From the NCBI GenBank assembly GCA_036924085.1, contig JAVGWX010000005.1:100888672-100952671 (forward strand): a DNA stretch of 64,000 nucleotides, read 5' to 3'. Of this stretch, positions 33,330-44,436 are shown piece by piece. Numbering within the stretch: position 1 is the stretch's first letter; each line of letters opens with the position of its first letter. The stretch is from Ariolimax columbianus. Taxonomy: Eukaryota; Mollusca; Gastropoda; Stylommatophora; Arionidae. The notes under the pieces are model-generated. The model did no database searches and had not been told where the DNA came from. It saw only the letters and a list, made by a program, of their open reading frames with translations. The translations under genes and the position numbers were made by a program.

Positions 33330-33990
33330 TTGTTAGTATTGTTGTTGTTGTTGCTAAATGTCTACAATGAGTAGGGTTCCTTCTCCGTGTGCCCTTAAAA
33401 GACATCAAGTGGGGGTTGTCCGTGCTTTCCTCACATCCCGAGCGTGCTGATGAAGGTGAACAGGGTCCTCCAGACGATCAGGTCGATCCCTCATCACGTT
33501 AGCTAGCCTGCCATGAAAGCAGCCTGTTTCTAGGGAAGGCTATGATGAAGCCGAGGTCAGGGTTTTGGCCAGTATATTTTCTCTGATACTTACTAACATG
33601 TCTGAACAGTATATTGTCTCTGATACTTACTAACATGTCTGAACAGTATATTGTCTCTGATACTTACTAACATGTCTGAACAGTATATTTTCTCTGATAC
33701 TTACTAACATGTCTGAACAGTATATTTTCTCTGATACTTACTAACATGTCTGAACAGTATATTGTCTCTGATACTTACTAACATGTCTGAACAGTAAATT
33801 TTCTCTGATACTTACTAACATGTCTGAACAATATATTATCTCTGATACTTACTTACATGTCTGAACAGTATATTTTGCCTGACCAGACGCTAGTCGTCCT
33901 CCTCAAGACGAGAGATAGAAGTAGTTGAAGATTCCTAGTAGCCGACCTTCGATTTGCCCTTGAGATAAATCCGTTACTTCAGTACATAAT
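33330..33990 (-). mobile_element. Dispersed repeat (SINE-like), copy A, split by a minisatellite
   Basis: Shares, in order, (TTG)n, CTACAATGAGTAGGGTTCC, GAGCGTGCTGATGAAGGTGA, GTCGATCCCTCA, and a terminal GGCCAGTATATTTT with the copies at 45648 and 46028. On minus it would end in a CAA-rich tail, as SINEs or LINE tails do. Terminal sequence resumes after the internal array (AGTATATTTTGCCTGACCAG at 33867). Its class is uncertain. It could be the 3' part of a LINE. Confidence 0.65.
33575..33875. repeat. 37-bp minisatellite, ~8 copies, grown inside the dispersed repeat
   Basis: Unit CAGTATATTGTCTCTGATAC followed by TTACTAACATGTCTGAA. The first and last copies merge into the dispersed repeat's own AGTATATTTT(G)CCTGAC segment, so the array lies within it. 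Confidence 0.92.
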
Positions 33991-34179
33991 GTATAGACTA
34001 GTCACTAAAACATTCTGTCATATAGCTTTCGTCATTGTGAGTCAGCAGTTTTGCTATTCAAAATGTCAAGCTAACGTTCATACTGCGTATACAATTATTT
34101 AAAATATATCTAAAGATCACAGAAAATGTACTTGTATCATCTATCATCAAAACATTTCAGTTCGACATGGTGCACAGGT

Positions 34180-36150
34180 CTTCAACAAGTACAGGTCAAG
34201 GCATCCTGTTCTAGGTCATATGTTTCAGCTCTGTCCGCGTGTTTCCTGTTTCCTTTATGTTTTGCATCCAGCTTTCTTCTCCGTATTTATTTTGGTCTGT
34301 CTCTACTTCTCCTGTCAAGTGGATTCCAAATCAGCGACTGTCTTGCAATGTTATTATCTGGTTTCATAAATGTGTGTCCTCTCCAACGCCATCGCTTTCA
34401 CCTCGCGTCATGATCCACTGATATGTGTGGTTCTGCACAACAGTTCCACATTAATGATCCACTGATTTGTGTCTGGTTCTGCACAAATGTTCCACATTAA
34501 TGATCCACTGATTTGTGTCTGGTTCTGTACAACAGTTCCACATTAATGATCCACTGATTTGTGTCTGGTTCTGCACAACAGTTCCACATTAATGATCCAC
34601 TGATTTGTGTCTGGTTCTGTACAACAGTTCCACATTAATGATCCACTGATTTGTGTCTGGTTCTGCACAACAGTTCCACATTAATGATCCACTGATTTGT
34701 GTCTGGTTCTGTACAACAGTTCCACATTAATGATCCACTGATTTATGTCTCGTTCTGTACAACAGTTCCACATTAATGATCCACTGATTTGTGTCTGGTT
34801 CTGTATAACAGTTCCACATTAATGATCCACTGATTTGTGTCTGGTTCTGTACAACAGTTCCACATTAATGATCCACTGATTTGTGTCTGGTTCTGTACAA
34901 CAGTTCCACATTAATGATCCACTGATTTGTGTCTGGTTCTGTACAACAGTTCCACATTAATAATCCACTGATTTGTGTCTCGTTCTGTACAACAGTTCCA
35001 CATTAATGATCCACTGATTTGTGTCTGGTTATGTACAACAGTTCCCCATTAATGATCCACTGATTTGTGTCTGGTTCTGTACAACAGTTCCCCATTAATG
35101 ATCCACTGATTTGTGTCTCGTTCTGTACAACAGTTCCACATTAATGATCCACTGATTTGTGCCTGGTTCTGTACAACAGTTCCACATTAATGATCCACTG
35201 ATTTGTGTCTCGTTCTGTACAACAGTTCCACATTAATGATCCACTGATTTGTGTCTGGTTCTGTACAACAGTTCCACATTAATGATCCACTGATTTGTGT
35301 CTGGTTCTGTACAACAGTTCCACATAATGATCCACTGATTTGTGTCTGGTTCTGTACAACAGTTCCACATTAATGATCCACTGATTTGTGTCTCGTTCTG
35401 TACAACAGTTCCACATTAATGATCCACTGATTTGTGTCTGGTTCTGTACAACAGTTCCACATTAATGATCCACTGATTTGTGTCTGGTTCTGTACAACAG
35501 TTCCACATTAATAATCCACTGATTTGTGTCTCGTTCTGTACAACAGTTCCACATTAATGATCCACTGATTTGTGTCTGGTTATGTACAACAGTTCCCCAT
35601 TAATGATCCACTGATTTGTGTCTGGTTCTGTATAACAGTTCCCCATTAATGATCCACTGATTTGTGTCTCGTTCTGTACAACAGTTCCACATTAATGATC
35701 CACTGATTTGTGCCTGGTTCTGTACAACAGTTCCACATTAATGATCCACTGATTTGTGTCTCGTTCTGTACAACAGTTCCATATTAATGATCCACTGATT
35801 TGTGTCTGGTTCTGTACAACAGTTCCACATTAATGATCCACTGATTTGTGTCTGGTTCTGTACAACAGTTCCACATTAATGATCCACTGATTTGTGTCTG
35901 GTTCTGTACAACAGTTCCACATTAATGATCCAATCGAACTTTTTCAATCTGTCTGTTCTGCAAAGGAACTCATTTATGAAACGTGTACTTCTATCATTAT
36001 CGTGTATTATTGTTCTCCATGTTTTAGAGATATACAGTTGCATAGACTTTACATTGAATATGTGAATTTTTGTGTTGGGCTTAGTTTATTTTCATTTCCG
36101 TAAGTTCCACAATGCAATAAAAGCTCCTCCCCACCCAGCTGTCCTTATGT
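34180..36150 (-). mobile_element. RTE-like LINE fragment, split by a 1.5-kb minisatellite
   Basis: The left part (34180-34440) and right part (35930-36150) match in order the continuous element at 51290-51580: GTATTTATTTTGGTCTGTCT, TGGATTCCAAAT, CACCTCGCGTC, CAACAGTTCCACA, then TTGAATATGTGAA and CCACAATGCAATAAAAGCTC. On minus the left part reads like the C-terminal RTE stretch (RQSLIWNPLDRRSRDRP). The intervening 1.5 kb is a 46-bp array of one segment of the element. Confidence 0.75.
34418..35930. repeat. 46-bp minisatellite, ~33 copies, derived from LINE sequence
   Basis: Unit TGATCCACTGATTTGTGTCT followed by GGTTCTGTACAACAGTTCCACATTAA in two parts. The single-copy parent sits at 51434-51486 (TGTTCCAATGATATCTATGT, then CAACAGTTCCACAATAATG). 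Variant order in about 34962-35270 (ATAATCC, TCTCG, GGTTATG, CCCCATT twice, GTGCCTGG) recurs at about 35512-35810. This shows a block duplication of roughly 550 bp. Confidence 0.93.
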
Positions 36151-36171
36151 TGGTGTCCTCATCTTTACCTC

Positions 36172-36565
36172 ACACTGAAACACTTAATGAGGATATGTGA
36201 ATGTTGAAAAACTTAATGATGATATGGGAATGTTGAAACACTTAATGAGGATATGTGAATGTTGAAACACGTATTGATAATTTGTGAATGTTGAAACACT
36301 TAATGAGGATATGTGAATGTTGAAACACTTTAATGATGATGTGTGAATTGTTAAAACACTTGCTGAGGATATGTGAATGTTGAAACACTTACTGAGGATA
36401 TGTGAATGTTGAAACACTTAATGAGGATATGTGAATTTTGAAACACTTAATGAGGATATGTGAATGTTGAAACACGTATTGAGAATATGTGAATGTTGAA
36501 ACACTTATTGAGGATATGTGAATGTTGAAACACTTATTGAGGATATGTGAATGTTGAAACACTTT
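36172..36565. repeat. 29-bp minisatellite, ~13 copies
   Basis: Unit GAAACACTTAATGAGGATAT plus GTGAATGTT. Minor variants (ACGTATTGAGAATATG) recur. It begins directly after the RTE-like fragment. Confidence 0.92.
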
Positions 36566-36634
36566 AATTAAGGGTGTACCATATTAATCGTGGAAGCAGC
36601 ATCACAATATATTCCAAGCGGCTGACCAAAGTTA

Positions 36635-36835
36635 TATCAGCCATTCTGGAATAAAGACATACAAAGTCATATCAGCCATTCTTGAATAAAGACAAACCAA
36701 GTCATGTAAACCATTCTGGTATAAAAACATACAGTCACATCAGCCATTCTGGAATAAAGACAAACCAAATCATATTAACCATTCTGGAATAAAGACAAAC
36801 CAAGTCATATTAACCATTCTGGAATAAAGCCATGC
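36635..36835. repeat. ~35-bp minisatellite, ~6 copies
   Basis: Units carry CATATCAGCCATTCTGGAAT and AAAGACAAACCAAGT. Two sub-variants, with ATCAGCC or TTAACC, are present. Confidence 0.88.
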
Positions 36836-36959
36836 AGATTAAAATAATGCAAGAACAACCCTAGAGACAGCACCATCACAGACAGCAAAGATAAACTACA
36901 ACAAAGCATGTAGCAGAACAAAAATAACGTTTAAGAAAGCCAAAAGTGAAACATTGGTA

Positions 36960-37500
36960 GAAATGTGCTCCAATTAGTGCTCAGACATAATGTAAATAGA
37001 GCCTGGTCATTGGTCAACAGTCTACCTGTGTAAACAGGAGAGAGAACCCAACGTCATTGATTCGTGGAAAGAGCACAATAACTGAAGACTAACAAGAAAA
37101 GCAGATCACTTTAACCGTTACTTTGCATCAGTTTATAGAGCAGGATAACGTACAGAACAGGACAAGAATCATTTGCGCGAAGTAAGGAACAAAGAGAAAG
37201 CTTTACAATCAAAATCCTCGATATTTGAAATAGACTTTAAAATGCAAGAGCTCCAACAAGCCCAGAGGAAACTCGAGCTTAGAAAGGCCACATGACTGGA
37301 CAAGATTCATAATGAAATATTGCTTTACCTGGCTACTCGATGAAAAGAAGATGTTCTCTAATTGATCAGCTTGACATGGAGAAATGGAAAGCTTCCAAAA
37401 ACACCCAGGAATGCATATATAGTGCTAATTTGGAAAAATTTAAAAAACTCCAGATTAACCTAAAAGCTATCGGCCCATCTCTCTAGCATCGTGCCTGTGC
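36960..37500 (+). mobile_element. Jockey-like LINE, N-terminal RT-linker fragment
   Basis: Plus residues include KADHFNRYFASVYRA, KSSIFEIDFKMQELQQAQRK, LRKATGLDKIHNEILL and LTWRNGKLPKTPRNAYIV. These fit the region between endonuclease and RT fingers of jockey-like elements (LRKAPGPDxIxNExL, TWRxGKLPKxWRxAxIVPI). Frameshifts follow near 37430. The conserved Pro-Asp of APGPD is altered. Confidence 0.7.
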
Positions 37501-38409
37501 AATTAGGGGAGAGAATCATAAACACACTTGTCTCTTGATTTCTTAATAAATCTAACACCGAAGGCTATAAACATTGCAATAATTGTGCAAGATGATAAGG
37601 GAAGAGGAGAGAGTCCACAGAATGGATAGAAGAACATCTGAATAAACTGTTCGAGAAAGGAGACCTGGCAGATTGCATCAATAATAAGAAATGACATTGT
37701 TGTTCAGTGCCAGGCAAGGTATTCAACAGAATTATCTTGGACATATTAAAAGCATAGGTAGACCAAAAAACTATGAGAGGAAAAGGTCGGATTTCGCCAG
37801 GGAAGATCATGCACAGATTATATAGTTGACTAGAAATCATCTCAATACGCAAATTGTATAGACAAAGGCGTTTGACAGTGTGGATCCAAGTGCGCGATGG
37901 CAATTGTTGAAACATTATAGGATACCAGAGAAGTGCATAACCCTTTTGCTGAATATGTACGAAGATTCAGTTAGTAAAGTGATACATGAAGTAGCACTGA
38001 CTGACATATTCTGGGTGAAAACAGCAGTGAGACACGGATGCCTACTCTTCTCGTCTTTCCTGTTCTTGTTGACCTTAGATTGTATAATGAAGACATCAAT
38101 CGATGGAAAAGGAAAAAGAACGTATTCAGTTAACGCTTTTGTTACAATTTGAAGACGTGCTGCGCAGATGATCTGCTAATTTTGTTCCATATTCATAGCA
38201 AGATTCAAAAGAAACTTTATAAGATGAAATAACAATCAGACAAAGTGCGACTGAATATCAACATGAAGAAAACCAAGCTCCTTAAACTCAACACTATCAG
38301 CAAAGAACCAATCATGCTGGAGAGAGGACAGTTGAAAGAAATGGATACCGTTACTTATTTGGGCAGCACGATTGACACGTCACGAGGTAACAAGGCAGAT
38401 GTAAGGATC

Positions 38410-38420
38410 AGATTTGGAAA
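38410..38420. repeat. Target-site duplication, left (AGATTTGGAAA)
   Basis: Matches 39987-39997 exactly. The AGA at the right copy could alternatively belong to the GAA tail, leaving at least TTTGGAAA. Confidence 0.65.
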
Positions 38421-39874
38421 GGCTTTCAATCAAACCCCAAAATACCAAATTAAGCTTAAATGGACAATTCCTGCAGCCAAACGACAACCCAAACTATCTG
38501 GGAGTCACATTTGATCGGCGCGTGACATGGAAAAGTCAGATCGAGAGAAACCGAATGAGAGCCAGAGAACGAATGGCAATCATGAGGAAACTTGCTGGCA
38601 CAAGCTGGGGAGCAGACGAAAGCATACTAAAGAAACTGTACACTGGAAGAGTGAGACCAGTTCTCGAGTATGGCATTGCGGCATGGACAACAGCAGCAAA
38701 GGCGAACTTCGATAAAGTTAGCAAACTTCAAAACCAAGCCATGAGAGTTATAACAGGAGGCATGAAGTCAACGCCAATTGTAGAACTTGAAAAGATTACA
38801 AAACTGCAATCCATGACCGATAGAAGAGACTGCAGAGCCCAGCTGCAGTCAGAGAAACTCCGAAGACTGACTGACCTTCCAATGCACCAGAGACTAAACA
38901 ATTTGGGAAATGGGAAACTAAAGCGGAGAAACTTTGCAGAAATAGCCAAAGCAAAGATGCACGAAGATCCCATAAACGCACTAACAACACCAAAACCCAT
39001 CACTACTGTACGAAAACCTACCTGGAGGCAGGATATATTTCCAGAGGTGGTAGAAAATATACCAGGTATTGGAAACAAAAACTGCCAGACTGAGAAAGAA
39101 AGGAGAGATACTAACCTAAGCTTCATATCGAAAAGCTACCCAAGCATGGACTGGACCCATGCATACACCGACGGTTCTCTAACAAACAATACACAGAACG
39201 GAGGGGCAGGAGCATTCCTGAACCTACCAAATGGCAAACAAATAACACTGTCATTCGCTACTGGTAAGTACACAAGCAATTTCAGAGCGGAGGCAAAGGC
39301 ACTGATGGCGGCAGTGGAAGAAATGGTGACACACAGTGAAAATGAAAGCCATATAGTCCTGCTTACAGATGCTCTCGCAGTAGTCACAGCGCTAAAAAGC
39401 CAGAAAAACACTGACCTTAATGACTTAAGAGCAGCACTCTGCAAACTGTGCCAGCAGTCCGCACCAAAAAGGGTAGTGGTACAGTGGGTCCCATCACACT
39501 GCAACATCCAAGGCAACGAGGAGGCAGACAGACTGGCAAAAGAAGGTGCAAGACTACCACAAACAGATACTAGTATGACGTACGAAGAGTCAAAACGGCT
39601 TATCAAAGCCAGATACATGACCAAATGGGAAACCGAACATACTGGTTACACCAAAAACGATGCCTATTACCAGTTGAACCGAAGAGAGCAGGTCGTTGTC
39701 TTCAGACTTCGCACTGGCCACAATAGACTGAGGTACCACCTATTCAACAAATTGAAGATAGGTGGTACCGACGAATGCCCGTGCGGTACTGGTAAAATGA
39801 CCGCTGAACATCTGCTGCAGAACTGCCCGACATACGAGGATCAGAGAGAGCAGATGTGGCCATCACCAGTTTAA
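38414..39874 (+). CDS. Partial jockey-like ORF2: RT C-terminal region and RNase H
   Basis: The open frame has 486 codons; the first four come from the flanking element, so this is not a natural start. Residues about 25-40 (NPNYLGVTFDRRVTW) are the RT palm end, and about 80-95 (VRPVLEYGIAAWT) the thumb. RNase H spans about 245-385, with acidic residues visible at D253 (YTDGS), E293 (FRAEA), D319 (LLTDA) and D372 (EEADRLAK). A C-terminal Cys/His knuckle, CPCGTGKMTAEHLLQNCP, starts near 455. The stop after PSPV comes early, since homologues continue VATLEKLYGS. No RT active site is present, so the product could not reverse transcribe. Confidence 0.7.
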   Translation: MERLSIKPQNTKLSLNGQFLQPNDNPNYLGVTFDRRVTWKSQIERNRMRARERMAIMRKLAGTSWGADESILKKLYTGRVRPVLEYGIAAWTTAAKANFDKVSKLQNQAMRVITGGMKSTPIVELEKITKLQSMTDRRDCRAQLQSEKLRRLTDLPMHQRLNNLGNGKLKRRNFAEIAKAKMHEDPINALTTPKPITTVRKPTWRQDIFPEVVENIPGIGNKNCQTEKERRDTNLSFISKSYPSMDWTHAYTDGSLTNNTQNGGAGAFLNLPNGKQITLSFATGKYTSNFRAEAKALMAAVEEMVTHSENESHIVLLTDALAVVTALKSQKNTDLNDLRAALCKLCQQSAPKRVVVQWVPSHCNIQGNEEADRLAKEGARLPQTDTSMTYEESKRLIKARYMTKWETEHTGYTKNDAYYQLNRREQVVVFRLRTGHNRLRYHLFNKLKIGGTDECPCGTGKMTAEHLLQNCPTYEDQREQMWPSPV

Positions 39875-39986
39875 CTGCAAGACAAGCTCTATGGCAGTGG
39901 CGACAGCCTCAGGATGACCGCCGCTTTTTTCGAAAAAATAATGGTTACTGTCTGACTGCGTACGAAGAAGAAGAAGAAGAAGAAGA
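38421..39986 (+). mobile_element. Jockey-like LINE, 5'-truncated copy 3, nested
   Basis: It begins within RT, C-terminal to motif C (LSIKPQNTKLSLNGQ), so it is 5' truncated, and ends with (GAA)n at 39964-39986. It lies inside an RTE-like LINE and is flanked by an 11-bp repeat. It is the best preserved of the three copies in this family, with one continuous frame through RT thumb and RNase H. Confidence 0.9.
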
Positions 39987-39997
39987 AGATTTGGAAA
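39987..39997. repeat. Target-site duplication, right (AGATTTGGAAA)
   Basis: Identical to 38410-38420, directly after the GAA tail. Confidence 0.65.
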
Positions 39998-40410
39998 AGT
40001 ATGAGGGGCATTACTGACATTAAACAACATATAAAGATCCAGAGAAATCAAGATGTACAACAAACTTTGAATATTCAACGTCAGTGTTAAGTCGGTGCTG
40101 CTGCATGAAGCGAAGAAATGGATAATAACCAAGGTCATACAACAACGACTGCAGTCCTTCATTAACAGAGGATAATTGGCATACAGTGACAGAACCGTAT
40201 GAGGAATGAAGACCTATGAGAAAGGAGCTAACAACAGACACTGGAACAACAAATTAAGGTAAGAAAATGAGACTGGGACTGGATAGGATAAACGTACGGA
40301 TGGAACCGTCCGACATAGCCAGACAGGCTCTCACGTGGAATCCTCAAGTGAAGAAAGTGGGTAGACCAAAAAATACATAGAGATAAGAATTTGAGAAGGA
40401 ACTAAGATTA

Positions 40411-41074
40411 AATGATTACACACAGGGAGAGGCAGAAAAAACAGTCCATGACTGTGTGCTCTAGGGCGATCTTGTCAATGGTCCAACCGAGAGGAGTGAC
40501 GGGCTTTGATGCCAGGAACAAGAAGTGTTTCAAATCGGCAGTTGCACAGAATACCAGATGACTCAATATATGATGGCTTCCTGAACAATAAGTATACAGC
40601 GGACATTTTCTTTGACCTACAAGAGGCGTACGGTCGGAAGGTTTTCTGGTGAAGATGTTTAACATGGAAATGTATGCCAAGCTCTACGGCTGGATAACGT
40701 ACTTCCTGACTGAGTGAACGATCCAGGCAAAGATGAAAGGTGCGATTTCTTCTACATAAGTATTAGAAGACGGGTTAACACAAGGCTCGTCGTTAAGTTA
40801 TACTCTTTCCTTGATCTATATCATCACTTGTCTTACACAGATCAAGTCTTTGAAGCTATGTGTTCTGGTGATGTAGTAATATTACAGAGCAATGAAGATG
40901 TTGATTTGGGTGTCTATCTTCAGTCCACTTATGTCGTTAGACGTTATGGGAAGGTGCGACCTCCTTTGTTTCATATTGTTTTGGCAGGTGAAAATCCACT
41001 GGTGACTTGCCAGGTCAATCCCAACATCTGTTATCCCCTGGAAATACGATCGCCTGTTTTTTAGACTGAAAGAG
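40411..41074. other. Unassigned DNA
   Basis: Open frames at 40408-40680 (minus) and 40714-41064 (plus, 116 residues) have protein-like composition but no motif I can name. They may be transposon remnants. Confidence 0.4.
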
Positions 41075-41545
41075 AGTGGGGTGTATGAATGCTAAATAGG
41101 TCTCAGAATGGTGAACAGTAGGATGTATGTAGGCTAAATAGGTCTCAGGATGGTGAACAGTAGAGTATATTTAGGCTAAATAGGTCTCAGGATGGGGAAC
41201 AGTAGGGTGTATTTAGGCTACATAGGTCTCAGTATGGTGAACAGTAGGATGTATGTAGGCTAAATAGGCCTCAGTATGGTGAACAGTAGGATGTATGTAG
41301 GCTAAATAGGTCTCAGGATGGTGAACAGTAGGGTGGTATGTAGGCTAAATAGGTCTCAGGATGGTGAACAGTAGGATGTACGTAGGCTAAATAGGCCTCA
41401 GGAGACTGGTGGATAGTGGGGTGTATGAAGGCTAAATGGAAACCTCAGGAGTGGTGGAGAGGGGGGTTTATGAAGGCTAAATAGGCCTCATGGGACTGGT
41501 GGAGAGTGGGGTGTATGAAGGCTAAATGGAAACCTCAGGAGACTG
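41075..41545. repeat. ~42-bp minisatellite, ~11 copies, degenerate right end
   Basis: Unit GGTGAACAGTAGGATGTATG followed by TAGGCTAAATAGGTCTCAGGAT. From 41395 the copies diverge (CTGGTGGAGAGTGGGGTGTA, AAACCTCAGGAG) and form a ~60-bp alternating pattern. Confidence 0.9.
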
Positions 41546-41579
41546 ACTACATGACTACGACAAACAACGAAACTGAAAA

Positions 41580-43010
41580 TCAGCTGTGAAAAGAAAATAT
41601 ACTATATTCAACAAGAGCCAAAAGGCTGCCAAACAAATTATAATTTTAAGATTAGAAAAACACCAACAGATTAGAGAGGAATATCCCAAATATCTTGGAG
41701 TCACTCTTGACCGACAACTCAGTCTCAAACATCACATACAGAATGTGAAGAATAAAGCCGTGAGACGTCTACAGCAATCGAAGAGGCTTATTGGCACATC
41801 GTGGTATCAGACAGCGGTACTTTGAGAGGCGTGTACCTCGGTTATATGTCCTCAGCATTAGAATATAACAGTGCGCTCCTAAAAACTTGTTTACAAAATT
41901 TAACCTGGAATCCCTGAACAGGGGTGCAGAAGAGTGCTCTACGCTTCATTAGTGGAGCAATGAGGTCAACACCAACGAAGCGGAATCAAGCTGTTTTTTG
42001 GAAGCTTATAAACAAAGAAGTGGAATAAAACAGGCTTATTCCAGTAGGCGCCTTCTGATAAATTGGCAACCAACATATGCAGATGTTTTGTAATGTCTGA
42101 TCTTCACAATATTAGTGAAGTTAAAGATACACCACCTCCCTGAAATAGAACAAGAGTTACAGAGAGTAGTAAAAGATGTACCACCACTAGCTGTCCTTAA
42201 AACATTATAAATATTAACACAATTAATAGATAATGCAATGAAAGGCTCGAACCCATTGCTCTCATGTGAGCAGATCTAAAAACTATTGATACCTATCCCC
42301 CCTGAATGAATACATGTATTTACTGATGTGTCTGCTTTCAAGACATCATGATAACAGGCCAGGACGTTCCTATAGAATACTCAGACAGATTCTCTAATCA
42401 ACTGTTTGATGCTTGCACTGAGATCTGTTCCAACTTTGAAGCTGTAATAGATACCCAGACAGATCCTCTAATAAACTGTCTAATACTTGCATGGAGGATC
42501 TGCTCTATGAAGCTGAAATAACTCTATTTGAAGCCACCATGTACCATCTGATGACAGCTTTAACATCTTTAGATGCCTTTCTCTCAAAGGCTCAAAATAT
42601 TATTGTGTATACAGACTCGATGACCGCCATTCACGCTTTAGAAGATGTTGGACATTTCATTTTAGATCTGATCTCTAGACGCTGACCACATTCTCACCTA
42701 CCATATCTTCAATATAGTTATGTAGTGGATCCCTATACACTCAAACACACATGTCACTGACAAGGCAGACATAAGGGACCAAGACACGATCAGCCACGCA
42801 CGGCAGTAACTCTACAAAGAGCCAAACAACTTATATGAACAGCAAACAAATAAATTGGGCAGAACAGATATGGCATGGGAAACACAGGGATATAATTCTA
42901 CAGACACATGGCAAGCCTTGATCCAAATGACAGTATTACTCAACTCAGAAGCCACTAGCTCATTCCCCGTTATCGACACGCCGCAATCGACCCAGCTGTA
43001 AATGGCCACC
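41580..43010 (+). mobile_element. Decayed RNase H-type LINE
   Basis: Plus residues YPKYLGVTLDRQLSLKHHIQ and NKAVRRLQQSKRLIGTSW (41680-41810) match the RT palm/thumb. KSALRFISGAMRSTPT near 41930 matches the following conserved block. Near 42600, IIVYTDSMTAIHALEDVG matches the third acidic block of RNase H. Stops and frameshifts are frequent. It is related to, but clearly distinct from, the GAA-tailed jockey-like family. Confidence 0.7.
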
Positions 43011-43149
43011 TGTTACACTGTAAGCAGAGAAAAGATATCGAAGAAACGGATTGACCATCTCATAAAGAGATGAGAATAAGACAATGAAGTCTCAAAAATT
43101 GTCCCCAACAGCAGAGCCTGATGTGAGACTAACTTCACTGTTACGATAT

Positions 43150-43750
43150 GGATAATTGACTAGTCACAGTAGCAAGCCCTCATCTGAGGATATGATCCGG
43201 GTTTTCAGGGCTGCCTGATTTTTCACTAATTTTCTATACAAGAAATAAATTAGTCCTTCTACTTGTTCTCGAGATCGCATCTTTGACGTTGACACTGTCA
43301 GACAGATTTCCCGTTGTTCAGAGCTCGTTGTTGTCCAGAAGGGTTTTTGAGACCAGTGTCGAACTGTTGGGTCAGTGTATCTCCCTGTACTGACCATACA
43401 GGTAAAAGTCCTATAACACATGCTTAGTAGAGTGATCGCTTAGTCCACATGTGCACAGTAGAGAGGCAGGCAGTCGAAGCTTGTTCGTCTGTTCTGAGGC
43501 GAAGAATGATTTGTCCGTGTCGGTCAGGGGTGTGGTAGTTATCGCTGAGTTGAATATATTCACGTCTGGCAGTCTGGACACCGTTCTTTTTATATAAATA
43601 CGTAATTTCAATGTCTCCTTCAGCACAATCCCCTCCATTTTCGCAAAGCCAATATGCCTTTTTGTTCTTTGGACGGAGAGAGGGGGGTTATAGTCATTCA
43701 AGTATGGTTGGTCTTCTTAAAGCATCCTTGCTTAGTTCAGTTCTCAAGTG
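43150..43750 (-). mobile_element. RNase H-type LINE C-terminal fragment
   Basis: The minus frame at 43411-43701 reads RTKRHIGFAKMEGIVLKE, and near its end SLLCTCGLSDHSTKHVL. The latter resembles the CPCGxxxQTxEHxLQxC knuckle at LINE C-termini. Downstream minus sequence to 43160 is frame-broken. Confidence 0.5.
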
Positions 43751-44436
43751 AGAGAGCTGCCACCATTGAGATCTTGCAGTACATATAACACATATGTGAA
43801 GTTGGCTGCCTGGTGGCAGAACGAATTTATGTGATGAATCATGTTCGCAGTTTGTTCCAGGGATTGAACCTCAGCTGTACAGTGTATAGTTAAAGCAGAA
43901 ATGATCAATATGAATACTCTTTCTCACAATAGTTTACTGTATATCGGGCATATATGTAAGCTCTTGACAGCGTGTGTTGTTGATCCATATGTGAAAGCTA
44001 GTATTCATGAACAAAAGTTGATAAACGCTGCTCTAGCACTTTATCGCCAATGACGTGGCCTGCTAATGCTATGGGATTACGTTTACCTGTCCTTGTTGAC
44101 GTTAAGTTCATATAATGTTGTTAAAACCGCGGTATGATCTTGCTCTACCTTCATCTCTGATAACAAGCCAAGCAAGCTAGAGACATCTACATCGGTGGTG
44201 GCCTACTTGGCTTTTTGGAAGCCAAATTCTTTAAATTTGACTGGTTTCAAATTTCTTGTTATTTCTGTTATTAAGAATCGACATCAATTCACTTTGGACA
44301 GACACATGGATGCTCAATATTCTTTACATCAAATGACCAACGGGGTAGAAACAGATAGTTCCCGTTACTAGTTTGTCGTACATACTCCTGCTTCATCCTC
44401 TCTAGAGACCCTCTTGCTTGTCTCAGATGTGTTTCT
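43751..44436. other. Unassigned DNA
   Basis: No feature recognised. Confidence 0.4.

Larger units (their letters stand above)
37540..40410 (+). mobile_element. RTE-like LINE remnant interrupted by a nested jockey-like copy
   Basis: The left part carries VGFRQGRSCTDYIVD (near 37790), then VDPSARWQLLKHYRIPEKCI and NMYEDSVSKVIHE (37880-37985). KTAVRHGCLL marks motif B and CADDLLILFH motif C (38160-38190), followed by TVTYLGSTIDTSRGNKADVR (38348-38405). The right part resumes at 39991 with IWKSMRGITDIKQHIKIQ and ends RQALTWNPQ, KKVGRPK near 40370. The middle, 38421-39986, is a different element. There are multiple frameshifts. Confidence 0.8.

Noticed and set aside
38246..38430. A natural jockey/RTE fusion element
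   Set aside because: The GAA tail, 5' truncation, flanking 11-bp duplication and resumption of RTE sequence at 39991 fit a nested insertion better.
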